The notes under the pieces were generated by a model, which searched no databases, had not been told where the DNA came from, and saw only the letters and a program-made list of their open reading frames with translations. DNA of 41,378 nucleotides from assembly GCA_025997955.1 (NCBI GenBank), contig BNVH01000026.1:1-41378 (forward strand). The letters are read 5' to 3'. The stretch is from Synergistales bacterium (GTDB taxonomy: Bacteria > Synergistota > Synergistia > Synergistales > Aminobacteriaceae). Positions 24,574 through 31,927 of the stretch are shown here, one piece after another; the stretch's first letter is position 1, and every line of letters begins with the position of its first letter. The position numbers and the translations under genes are program-made.

Positions 24574-25127
24574 TGAGCGAATCTATAGAAGCCGTTTTTA
24601 AAAAGACGGCCGTAAAATACGAGGACGTAATCGACGGACTGAAAGAAAAATTCGGCTCGGACATTATTAAGCTCGACGTCCATGAGCGCTTTGGCGGCAG
24701 CGACGAAAACGCCGTGCAGAGCCGAGACCTTTGGGTGAGCGTAAATCTTTCGGCCTTCCGTCCCTTCGTCGAGTATCTCTTTAAGTACGACTTCGTGAAC
24801 TTTCATGTCATCTCGGGCGACGACACGGGGGAGAACTTGGAGCTCAACTACCACTTCTCTCTCTTTCAGCGCGCCCGGGGCGGCAGAATCGGCGTTACGG
24901 CGCGAGTCAGCGTCCCAAAGAGCGATTTGTCCATGCCGTCGATATTCGACCTCCTGCCGGGCTCTGAGTACAGCGAGCGCGAGATACGCGAGATGCTCGG
25001 AGTGGACTTTGTCGGGCTTCCCAACAAAGCGTTGATTTTCCTCCCCGAGGACTGGGACGAGGAGATAAAACCCTGGCGGCGCGACGAGACGGGCCCGAGT
25101 ATAGACCTCGTCCGTGAGTTGGAATAG
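24570..25127 (+). CDS. mbhK: Membrane-bound hydrogenase subunit K (NuoC-like, 30-kDa)
   Basis: 185 residues in the NuoC fold. The C-terminal family segment SMPSIFDLLPGSEYSEREIREMLGV is present (quoted core: EYSEREIREMLGV), followed by FLPEDWDE. It links the small and large subunits of the peripheral arm. Overlaps mbhJ by 4 nt; 13 nt before the mbhL start. Confidence 0.9.
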   Translation: MMSESIEAVFKKTAVKYEDVIDGLKEKFGSDIIKLDVHERFGGSDENAVQSRDLWVSVNLSAFRPFVEYLFKYDFVNFHVISGDDTGENLELNYHFSLFQRARGGRIGVTARVSVPKSDLSMPSIFDLLPGSEYSEREIREMLGVDFVGLPNKALIFLPEDWDEEIKPWRRDETGPSIDLVRELE

Positions 25128-25140
25128 GAGGCGAGTGAAA

Positions 25141-26379
25141 ATGTCAACGACATACAAAGTGCCGATAGGCCCTGTGCACGTCGGCCTAAAAGAGCCCGTG
25201 ACGGCTTGGCTCACCTTAGACGGCGAGCGCATCATGGACGCCAAGCTGCGTCTTGGCGCGATACACCGGGGCATAGAGTTCATGGCTCGGGAGCGCAACC
25301 CGATTCAGGTGATATACCTCTCCGAGCGTATCTGCGGTATCTGCTCTTTCAGCCACGTTTTGGCTTTCATAAGAGCCATAGAGGACTTGTCCGCGATAAA
25401 AGTCCCGCCGCGAGGGCAGTATATACGCAGCCTCGTATTGGAGCTTGAGCGCATCCACTCTCATATATTATGGTCGGGCGTGGCCTGCTACTCCATAGGC
25501 TTCGACAGCGCGTTCCACCTCGGCATGGAGATGCGCGAGCGCGTCATGGATTTATTAGAGCTTCTGACGGGAAACCGCGTCAACTACGGCGTGGCGACGT
25601 TCGGCGGGGTCCGCTGGGACATCACGCCTGAGTTCGCGAAGGCCACGCGCGATATGATAAAGTTCTACAGGCGCGAGTTTACGCCGTTTCGCGATATAGT
25701 CATGGAGGACCCGATAGCGCAGGCTCGTATGAGGGGCGTAGGCGTGCTCACAAAAGAAGAGGCCGTCCGCTACAGCGCGGTTGGGCCAGTCGCTCGTGCG
25801 AGCGGCCTTCGCGTGGACCTTCGCAAAAGCTCTCCCTACGAGGCTTACTCCGACATGCCAGTCGAGCCAGTCGTGCCGCAGGATTATTTTGGCGCAGCGC
25901 ACGGGGACGTTCTCGACCGCTTTGCCGTCCGCGTGCTTGAGGTCTATCAGTCGCTTGATCTCTTGGAGAAGATTTTAGACGGTCTGCCCGATGGCCCTTT
26001 TGTGGCTGAGACGAACCTCAATAAGGTTTTGGCCTCCCTCAAGAAGGCGGAGGGCGTCGGCTGGGGCATAATCGAGGCTCCGCGCGGCGACGACACTCAC
26101 ATAGTCAGCCTGAAGGGCGGGGAGGATAACGTCCTCTGGTGGAAAGTCCGCGCCCCGACTTACGCCTCGGCGGTCTCCTGGCCGCTGATGTTCCGCGGCA
26201 ACGAACTCGCCGACGCGCCGCTTATCATAAACAGCCTCGACCCCTGCGTCTCCTGCATGGAGCGAACGCTGACCACTAACGCGCATGGGGACTCCAACAT
26301 AATCACGAAGCAAGAGCTCATAAAGCGCTGCCGTGAGAAGACCGACACCCTTAGAGCAAGAGGAGGGGAGACCAGATGA
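25141..26379 (+). CDS. mbhL: Membrane-bound [NiFe] hydrogenase large subunit, group 4
   Basis: Catalytic subunit, 412 residues. Both nickel-binding motifs are intact: RICGICSFSH at about 64-72 (C65, C68) and DPCVSCMER at about 367-375 (C369, C372). This separates it from NuoD and from Mbx/Mbs relatives, which lose these cysteines. A ~38-residue tail follows the last motif, so cleavage by a maturation endopeptidase is likely; no such peptidase or hyp gene is in the window. Start: ATG 25141 with GGAGG 9 nt upstream; the ORF extension to 25114 overlaps mbhK. Overlaps mbhM by 4 nt. Confidence 0.95.
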   Translation: MSTTYKVPIGPVHVGLKEPVTAWLTLDGERIMDAKLRLGAIHRGIEFMARERNPIQVIYLSERICGICSFSHVLAFIRAIEDLSAIKVPPRGQYIRSLVLELERIHSHILWSGVACYSIGFDSAFHLGMEMRERVMDLLELLTGNRVNYGVATFGGVRWDITPEFAKATRDMIKFYRREFTPFRDIVMEDPIAQARMRGVGVLTKEEAVRYSAVGPVARASGLRVDLRKSSPYEAYSDMPVEPVVPQDYFGAAHGDVLDRFAVRVLEVYQSLDLLEKILDGLPDGPFVAETNLNKVLASLKKAEGVGWGIIEAPRGDDTHIVSLKGGEDNVLWWKVRAPTYASAVSWPLMFRGNELADAPLIINSLDPCVSCMERTLTTNAHGDSNIITKQELIKRCREKTDTLRARGGETR

Positions 26380-27380
26380 TTTCCATTTTCTTTCTGTTTT
26401 TGAAGATTTTCGCCGGCGTGGCTTTTTTGGCGCTTGTCATAGCCCTTGCGCTTCTCTTTGACGGAGTAGACCGCATAGTCAACGCTCGTATGCAGCGCCG
26501 CTACGGGCCGCCCTTGCTTCAGCCCATCTACGACATTCTAAAGCTCATGGGCAAGGAGAACATCGTGCCGCGCCGCGCTTCTAAGATATTCTTCGTGGCG
26601 TCTCCCTGGTTGGCCGTGGCGAGCTCGCTCATGGTTTTCCTCTATATCCCGTCAGGCTCTTTCCCTGCCGTTCTGGGGACCGAGGGAGATATGATCTTGG
26701 TGGTCTACCTTTTGGCTATGAGCGGACTCCTGATGGCCGTTGGCGGCTTCGCGAGCGGCAATCCGATAGCCTCCATAGGCGCAGGACGCGAGATAACTCT
26801 GATGATGAGCTACGAGTTTCCCCTTGCCGTCGTGGTCTGCACAATGGCCTGGGTGGCCTATCGCGTCGGATTGCCTGGCGCGCCGTTCAATTTAGAGACC
26901 TTCGCCAATCAGTCAATATGGCAGGCCGTCGGCAAGACCGGCGCCTTTGGCCTGCTCTGCCTCTTTGTATCGCTCGTCTTAGTCGTCCCCGGCGAAACCG
27001 GCAAGGGGCCGATGGACATCCCAGAGGCCAAGACCGAGATTCTCGACGGCCTCATAATTGAGTACAGCGGCACAAACCTCGCTATGTTCAAACTCACTTT
27101 CGCCCTGCGCTCTTTCGCCATCTCAGTCTTTATGACGAGCCTCTTTTTGCCCATCTCGTTTGCGAGCATGTTTGGAATATCCGGGATAATAGTGGCGGTG
27201 CTCGACTTTGTTTTCTTCTGGGTGAAGGTGTTCGCCGTTCAGATGGTCTTTGTGACTCTGATGCGGACGGCTTTTGGGCGTCTCAAGATTTGGCAGGCGT
27301 CTAAGTTCTATGTCGTGAGAGCGACGGGCCTTTCTTTGGCCGGCATGATTTTGCTCTCCATCGACGTGCTTCTAAGGTAA
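26376..27380 (+). CDS. mbhM: Membrane-bound hydrogenase subunit M (NuoH-like)
   Basis: 334 residues, about eight transmembrane helices: the membrane anchor for the hydrogenase arm. Conserved NuoH-type segments: RRYGPPLLQPIYDILKLMGK after TM1 (cytoplasmic loop), ASIGAGREITLMMSYE with the functional Glu pair, and DIPEAKTEILDG with acidic residues in the loop facing the peripheral arm. Overlaps mbhL. Confidence 0.92.
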   Translation: MISIFFLFLKIFAGVAFLALVIALALLFDGVDRIVNARMQRRYGPPLLQPIYDILKLMGKENIVPRRASKIFFVASPWLAVASSLMVFLYIPSGSFPAVLGTEGDMILVVYLLAMSGLLMAVGGFASGNPIASIGAGREITLMMSYEFPLAVVVCTMAWVAYRVGLPGAPFNLETFANQSIWQAVGKTGAFGLLCLFVSLVLVVPGETGKGPMDIPEAKTEILDGLIIEYSGTNLAMFKLTFALRSFAISVFMTSLFLPISFASMFGISGIIVAVLDFVFFWVKVFAVQMVFVTLMRTAFGRLKIWQASKFYVVRATGLSLAGMILLSIDVLLR

Positions 27381-27392
27381 GGGGGGAGCGCG

Positions 27393-27803
27393 ATGTTCAC
27401 GCGTATTTTTCAGCAGCTGTTCAAGAACCTCTTCTCCAACGTGGCCACCAACCCCTTCCCGGCCGTCCACATGCCGCCCTCTCTGACCGACGCGCTGTCC
27501 AACCCCGACGCAATCAAGCCCCCCATCCCGGTCGGCGAGCGTTTCCGAGGCAAGCTGCGCTACGACCGCGCCAAGTGCATCGGCTGCAAGCTCTGCATGA
27601 GAGTCTGCCCGGCCAACGCCACGGACTTTGTGCCGGAGGAGAAAAAAATTATCATTCATAACGACAAATGCTGCTTCTGCGCCCAATGCACCGAGATATG
27701 CCCCGTGAAGTGCCTCACCATGAGCGGCGAGTTCGCTATGTCCTCTTACGACCGTAAGGGGAACATCACTAAGGACTCCGGGGCCGCGGTAGCGGGAGCG
27801 TAG
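27393..27803 (+). CDS. mbhN: Membrane-bound hydrogenase ferredoxin-like subunit N (NuoI-like)
   Basis: 136 residues with two [4Fe-4S] motifs, CIGCKLCMRVCP (about 66-77) and CCFCAQCTEICP (about 96-107), the electron entry side facing soluble ferredoxin. N-terminal ~40 residues form an amphipathic membrane-associated segment. Last gene of the cluster, 12 nt after mbhM, followed by a strong terminator. Confidence 0.92.
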   Translation: MFTRIFQQLFKNLFSNVATNPFPAVHMPPSLTDALSNPDAIKPPIPVGERFRGKLRYDRAKCIGCKLCMRVCPANATDFVPEEKKIIIHNDKCCFCAQCTEICPVKCLTMSGEFAMSSYDRKGNITKDSGAAVAGA

Positions 27804-27828
27804 TTTGTCGGTCAATTGTTGAATTTCT

Positions 27829-27880
27829 AATCTTGCAGGGGAGAGAGGCCAAATAATGGCCTCCCTCCTGCAAGATTTTT
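27829..27880 (+). terminator. Rho-independent terminator of the mbh operon
   Basis: AATCTTGCAGG (27829-27839) pairs with CCTGCAAGATT, and the inner GAGGCCA with TGGCCTC, around an AATAA loop; a T-run follows. The stem is long (about 20 bp with two mismatches). Confidence 0.9.
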
Positions 27881-27951
27881 GTATCGACATTTGCAATCTC
27901 GCGGTCCGCGCCATTTTATGGCATAATATTCATGCGAAGGAGACGATAGTT

Positions 27952-28434
27952 ATAAATAATTTACGGTTATATATTGAAACTACCGTTTTCAATTATTATT
28001 TTGACGAAGACAGGGACGGCCACGCCGACACCGTACAACTGTTTGAAGCCATAGGAGCGGGAGAGTTTGAGGCGTATACTTCGAGATACGCCACGGACGA
28101 ATTGATGGAAGCGCCCGAGCCTAAGCGGAGCAATATGTTGGCCTTGGTTGATAAATACGGCCTTACGAGCCTTGAAACTAACGATGAATCAAACCGTATG
28201 GCGGATTTGTATATACAGAAAGGAATTATCCCTCTCAAATACAGGAGGGACGCCGCGCACATAGCCATAGCATCAATACATGGGCTTGATTGCGTAGTTT
28301 CTTATAATTTTCAACATATCAACCGCTCGCGCACCAAACTCTTGACGGGACGCGTCAACTACGAGGAAGGCTATAAGGGCATTTTTATTTTTACAGCTAA
28401 GGAAGTGTTGGAAGATGAGTACGCACCCGAGTGA
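27952..28434 (+). CDS. PIN-domain protein (VapC-like ribonuclease), start codon uncertain
   Basis: About 160 residues. The opening NNLRLYIETTVFNYYFDED is the first strand of a PIN domain with a Glu where most have Asp; further acidic residues (ATDELMEAPE, RRDAAHIAIA) complete the Mg2+ site. The frame is open back to an ATG at 27856, but that lies inside the mbh terminator stem. A -10-like CATAAT at about 27923 and the ribosome site GAAGGAG at 27936-27942 place the real start near 27952, where the codon is ATA. A non-standard start, or a mutated ATG, is therefore likely. Overlaps the next small gene by 20 nt. Confidence 0.7.
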   Translation: MNNLRLYIETTVFNYYFDEDRDGHADTVQLFEAIGAGEFEAYTSRYATDELMEAPEPKRSNMLALVDKYGLTSLETNDESNRMADLYIQKGIIPLKYRRDAAHIAIASIHGLDCVVSYNFQHINRSRTKLLTGRVNYEEGYKGIFIFTAKEVLEDEYAPE

Positions 28435-28612
28435 CGTTTGGCTTGATGAGGTTCGAGTTAAGCTCTACGAGGAAACCAAAGATATGACATCGGCGGAACA
28501 AGTCGCCCATATTAACGCGCGGACTGAGCCTATAGAAAAAAAATACAACATCAAGACCGCTACTTTGCCCATCGTCCGCAGAGATCCGCCGCAAAAAGCG
28601 GTCAGTGAATAA
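28415..28612 (+). CDS. Small protein, putative antitoxin partner of the PIN gene
   Basis: 65 residues, charged and helical (EVRVKLYEETKDM, AEQVAHINARTEPIEKKY). Family not certain, but small proteins of this kind commonly follow PIN-domain genes of this type. The ATG lies inside the last codons of the PIN gene, with AAGGAAG about 13 nt and GGAAG 1 nt upstream, so translation is probably coupled. Antitoxin role is inferred from context only. Confidence 0.6.
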   Translation: MSTHPSDVWLDEVRVKLYEETKDMTSAEQVAHINARTEPIEKKYNIKTATLPIVRRDPPQKAVSE

Positions 28613-28646
28613 CGCAAAAAGTTGCCCTCTCGGAGGCGGTTTATTT

Positions 28647-28988
28647 ATGACTGTCAAGCTAAAAGTTTTTTTACAGAGTGAAGCCTGTATGCCAGGATGC
28701 AACTGGTGTCGGACGCATCGGGAAACCGATGATGAACCGCTGCCAAACCATCTAAGGGATACTGCGCATGTAACAAAATTGCTCAAGGCGCTTAAAGAAC
28801 ATTATGGCCCTATGATTGAAGTGTCTGTTGTTAGTCCGTGGAATTTATTTGCGCTATGGGACTGTTTTCGTTTAAATATAACTCCGGCGAAACCGGCGTG
28901 GGTGATAGGAAAGAAAAAGCTATACGAAGGAATTCCAGAACTGGAAAACCTAATATCTATCATAGACGCGAAAATTACAGAATGCTAA
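28647..28988 (+). CDS. Small Cys-rich thioredoxin-like protein, function unknown
   Basis: 113 residues. The N-terminal VKLKVFLQSEACMPGCNWC has a beta-strand followed by C-x3-C-x2-C, then HVTKLLKALKEHYGPMIEV and the stretch PAWVIGKKKLYEGIPELENL, whose cis-Pro-like PAW and following strand suggest a thioredoxin fold with a redox or metal-binding cysteine set. Start: ATG 28647 with GGAGG 9 nt upstream; the ATG at 28605 has no ribosome site. Lies 34 nt after the small PIN partner and may be cotranscribed. Confidence 0.6.
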   Translation: MTVKLKVFLQSEACMPGCNWCRTHRETDDEPLPNHLRDTAHVTKLLKALKEHYGPMIEVSVVSPWNLFALWDCFRLNITPAKPAWVIGKKKLYEGIPELENLISIIDAKITEC

Positions 28989-28999
28989 CCGCCAACAAA

Positions 29000-29050
29000 A
29001 GCGAACCCTCCCCGACAATAAAACGTCAGGAAGGGGTTCGCTGTTTGTTT
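29000..29050. terminator. Bidirectional terminator between convergent genes
   Basis: AGCGAACCC...GAC (from 29000) pairs with GTC...GGGTTCGCT (to 29042), with two mismatches and an AATAAAAC loop; T-rich sequence follows on the plus strand and an A-run precedes, so it can serve both the plus-strand Cys-rich gene and the minus-strand EF-G-like gene. Confidence 0.8.
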
Positions 29051-29055
29051 CTATA

Positions 29056-31146
29056 CTATTCCTCTTCCTCTTCGGCCTGCTTGTGAGCCGCTATAACCTT
29101 TTTAGCTATGTCGCCCGGCACTTCCTCGTAGTGAGAGTACTGCATGGAGAAGTTCCCCTGGCCGGAGGTCATGGAGCGCAAAATGATGGCGTAGCGGAAC
29201 ATCTCGGCTAACGGCGCGTTGGCTTTCACCACCTGAAGGTGTCCGTGCGCCTCCGTGCCCATGATACGTCCGCGGCGGCTGTTGAAGTCGCCCATGACGT
29301 CTCCCATGTACTGGTCGGGCACCACTACCTCTATGGTCATGATAGGCTCAAGCAGCACTGGCGCGGCCTCCAGAATACCTTTTTTGAACGACAGCCTCGT
29401 GGCGAGCTTGAACGACATTTCCGAGCTGTCCACGTCGTGATAAGACCCGAAGAAGAGCTCCGCCTTGAAGTCCACCACCGGGAAGCCGGCGAGCGGCCCC
29501 TTCACCATATACTCGCGCAGGCCCTTCTCGACCGCCGGTATGTAGTTTTTCGGAACGGCACCGCCGACTATCTTATCGACGAACTCAAAGCCCGCGCCGC
29601 GCTCTAACGGAATGTAGCGTATGCTGACGTCGCCGTACTGCCCGTGCCCGCCGCTTTGCTTTTTGTGCTTACCCTGAGCCTCGGCGGTCTTCTTTATCGT
29701 CTCGCGATACGGCACCTGCGGGGTCTTGGTCTCGAGCTCAACGCCGTAGCGCTCTTTCATCTTGGCCAAGACTATGTCGATGTGAAGGTCACCCATGCCG
29801 GATAGGACGTTGTCGTGAGTTTCGGGGTTTTTCTCGAATGTGAGGCTGCGGTCTTCCTCAAGCGTGCGGGTGATGGCGTTGCCGAGCTTGTCCTCGTCCG
29901 CGCGGCTCTTGGCCACCACCGCGACGCTGTAGACGGGCGCTGGGAACTCTATATGCGGGAAGAGGTGAGCGGCGCCGCCCTTTATGGCGAGCGTGTGCCC
30001 GACTTTTGTGCTTTGCAGCTTTGGTATGGCCACGATGTCGCCGGCTATAATCTCCTTGACGTCACGACCGTCTTTGCCCGTCATGAACTTGAACGTGCTT
30101 ACGCGCTCGTCCTCGTCCTTTTTGACGTTGTATATATTGCCTCCGTCGGCGGTCAATGTGCCGGAATACGCGCGGACAAACGAGAGCTTGCCGACGTAGG
30201 GGTCGACTATGACCTTGAAGCACAGGCCGGAGAACGGCGCGGAGGGGTCCGGCGCTACGTCTATAGGGGCGTCTTTCAGTTCGGCCTTGACCGCGCCTCT
30301 GTCCAGTGGTGACGGGAAATAATCGACTATAAAATCCAAAAGCTGATGCACTCCGACATTGGTGGCGGCGCTTCCGGTCAGAACCGGCATGATACGGCGC
30401 TTCGCTATGGCGGCTCTCAGCACGCGGACGAGGTCGCCGCCGTCAACCGTGCCTCCGTCGAGGTATTTCTCCATCAGCGCGTCGTCCATCTCGACCGCGG
30501 CCTCAACCAAGGCCTCCCGCGCGGACTGCGCCGCGTCGGCCATATCGGCCGGCACGTCACCTTCGGTGAATTTTCCGCTGCCGTCCGGCGTATAGGTGTA
30601 TGCTTTGTTTTTGAGGACGTCTACTATGCCCTTGAAGTTGGCCTCGGCGCCTATAGGAAGGAAGACCGGCAGGGCGTTTGGCGTAAACTGCTCCTGAATG
30701 TCGGACAGAACTTTGTCGAAATCGGCGTTTTCTCTGTCCATCCGAGAGATGTAAAACACGGTAGGGGCTAAGTTGTCAGTGACATAATCCCAAGCGCGGC
30801 CCGTCTGGACCTCAACGCCGCCTACGGCGTTGACCAAAAGAAGCGTAGTGTCGGCCACACGGATAGCGGCGCTGAGTTCGCTCGTAAAGTCGGCAAAGCC
30901 CGGCGCGTCAAGCACAAAGATTGTCTTGCCCGCGCGCTCTAAAGTCAAAAGCGAGGCGCTTATAGAGATTTGACGTTTTTGTTCCTCAGAGCCGAAATCG
31001 CTCACCGTATTACCTGACTCGGTCTTACCCATACGGGAAATTGACCCGTTGTCAAAAAGCAGAGCCTCCGCCAGTGACGTCTTTCCGGAGCCTCCGTGCC
31101 CTGCTATAGCGAAACTCCTCGTGTTTTCAGGTTGACGTGATCCCAT
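29056..31146 (-). CDS. Elongation factor G-like GTPase (EF-G2 type)
   Basis: 696 residues with all EF-G domains: GTPase (1-280), domain II (~300-390), III-V (GMGDLHIDIVLAKMKERYGV; GGAVPKNYIPAVEKGL; RRGRIMGTEAHG). The P-loop is GHGGSGKTSL rather than AHIDAGKTT. G3 is DAPGFADF, so the catalytic His of PGH is Phe, and G4 is SRMD instead of NKMD. These features define the EF-G-like paralogue group rather than the housekeeping FusA. Its role (a specialised translation factor) is not settled. The 3' end is acidic (EEEEE). Monocistronic by its terminator and upstream promoter. Confidence 0.9.
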   Translation of the reverse strand: MGSRQPENTRSFAIAGHGGSGKTSLAEALLFDNGSISRMGKTESGNTVSDFGSEEQKRQISISASLLTLERAGKTIFVLDAPGFADFTSELSAAIRVADTTLLLVNAVGGVEVQTGRAWDYVTDNLAPTVFYISRMDRENADFDKVLSDIQEQFTPNALPVFLPIGAEANFKGIVDVLKNKAYTYTPDGSGKFTEGDVPADMADAAQSAREALVEAAVEMDDALMEKYLDGGTVDGGDLVRVLRAAIAKRRIMPVLTGSAATNVGVHQLLDFIVDYFPSPLDRGAVKAELKDAPIDVAPDPSAPFSGLCFKVIVDPYVGKLSFVRAYSGTLTADGGNIYNVKKDEDERVSTFKFMTGKDGRDVKEIIAGDIVAIPKLQSTKVGHTLAIKGGAAHLFPHIEFPAPVYSVAVVAKSRADEDKLGNAITRTLEEDRSLTFEKNPETHDNVLSGMGDLHIDIVLAKMKERYGVELETKTPQVPYRETIKKTAEAQGKHKKQSGGHGQYGDVSIRYIPLERGAGFEFVDKIVGGAVPKNYIPAVEKGLREYMVKGPLAGFPVVDFKAELFFGSYHDVDSSEMSFKLATRLSFKKGILEAAPVLLEPIMTIEVVVPDQYMGDVMGDFNSRRGRIMGTEAHGHLQVVKANAPLAEMFRYAIILRSMTSGQGNFSMQYSHYEEVPGDIAKKVIAAHKQAEEEEE

Positions 31147-31275
31147 AGTATTTCCCCACCGTTCCTTTCATCGATATAAAAATGAAATAAAACAGGCCTA
31201 CAGTCTGAAGACGTAAAGCCGGTTTAATTTGAAAGTTAGATTGCGGAACCGAACTATGCGCAAACATATAAAGTG

Positions 31276-31306
31276 ATTATATCAGAAGTCTAATCAAATC
31301 TCTCAA
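31276..31306 (-). promoter_or_regulatory. Candidate promoter of the EF-G-like gene
   Basis: On the minus strand TTGAGA (31306-31301) and a perfect TATAAT (31281-31276) are 19 nt apart, giving a leader of about 125 nt. In the leader I see only AT-rich sequence and no clear riboswitch. The rest of the 260-nt gap holds the repeat/terminator at 31314-31369. Confidence 0.45.
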
Positions 31307-31313
31307 TCAAGTG

Positions 31314-31369
31314 AAAACAGGCGAACCACATGCCGCTACGAAAAAAGGAGGGCTTGCGCCCTCCTTTTT
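31314..31369 (-). repeat. Dispersed terminator-linked repeat, copy 2
   Basis: Inverted copy of 492-547. It includes the terminator AAAAAGGAGGGC / GCCCTCCTTTTT (31342-31369, TTGC loop), which would end minus-strand transcription from the flagellin remnant, and the conserved ~27 nt beyond it (GGCGAACCACATGCC on the plus strand). Confidence 0.75.
31342..31369 (-). terminator. Rho-independent terminator after the flagellin remnant
   Basis: Twelve-base-pair perfect stem with a TTGC loop, T-runs on either strand; same hairpin as at 492-517. Confidence 0.85.
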
Positions 31370-31406
31370 GGTATCTGTCTTGCGTTTCGTATATGATATA
31401 TTAAAT

Positions 31407-31927
31407 CTACCGTATCAAGCTCAATACGTTCTGCGGTATGGCGTTGGCCTGCGCCAACATGCTGGTGCCAGCCTGGAGCATGATCTGGAGCTTGGAGAAG
31501 TTCATCATTTCCTTGGCCATATCTGTGTCGCGGATACGGCTCTCGGAGGCCGTGAGGTTTTCACCGGCTGTGGAGAGGTTGGCAATGGTGTGCTCGAGTC
31601 TGTTCTGGTAGGCTCCGAGTTTAGCGCGCTGAGTGGAGACTTTGTCTATGGCGTTGTCGATGATGGTGATGGAGCGAGCCGCGGAGGTACGGTCGGCCAC
31701 AAGGACGGAGCTGAGGCCGAGCGCGTTGCTTCTCATATCTCCGATGTTGATGCCCATATCCTCGCCCTCGTTGGCGCCAATCTGGAACACCGTCGTGTTG
31801 TCGGCCAAGTGGAGCTTGGTCTGGTAGGAACCCTCAGCCTTGGTCAGAGAGTAGGACAATGTCGCCTGTGTAGACCGTGCCGTTTTCCTCGTTGACGTAG
31901 AAGTTCTTGAAGGCCCCTTGGCCTTTA
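31407..31927 (-). pseudogene. Flagellin, C-terminal remnant
   Basis: The last ~150 residues are a normal flagellin C-terminus: helical D1/D0 with YQNRLEHTIANLSTAGENL, AKEMMNFSKLQIMLQAGTSM and the end QANAIPQNVLSLIR. Above the apparent start at 31859, family-like residues continue in another frame (GAFKNFYVNEENGTVYTGDI), so there is a frameshift near 31860-31872. Those residues run up to the stop codon of the adjacent PD-(D/E)XK gene, and the whole N-terminal half is absent. I read it as a decayed, truncated gene; a silent donor cassette for another flagellin is the alternative. Confidence 0.82.

Noticed and set aside
25141..26379. NuoD-type (complex I) or Mbx/Mbs subunit
   Set aside because: CxxC is present at both ends (CGIC and DPCVSC), which those relatives lack.
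27856..27951. N-terminal extension of the PIN protein from the ATG at 27856
   Set aside because: It would be translated from inside the mbh terminator stem, upstream of the likely promoter and ribosome site, and adds residues unlike any PIN N-terminus.
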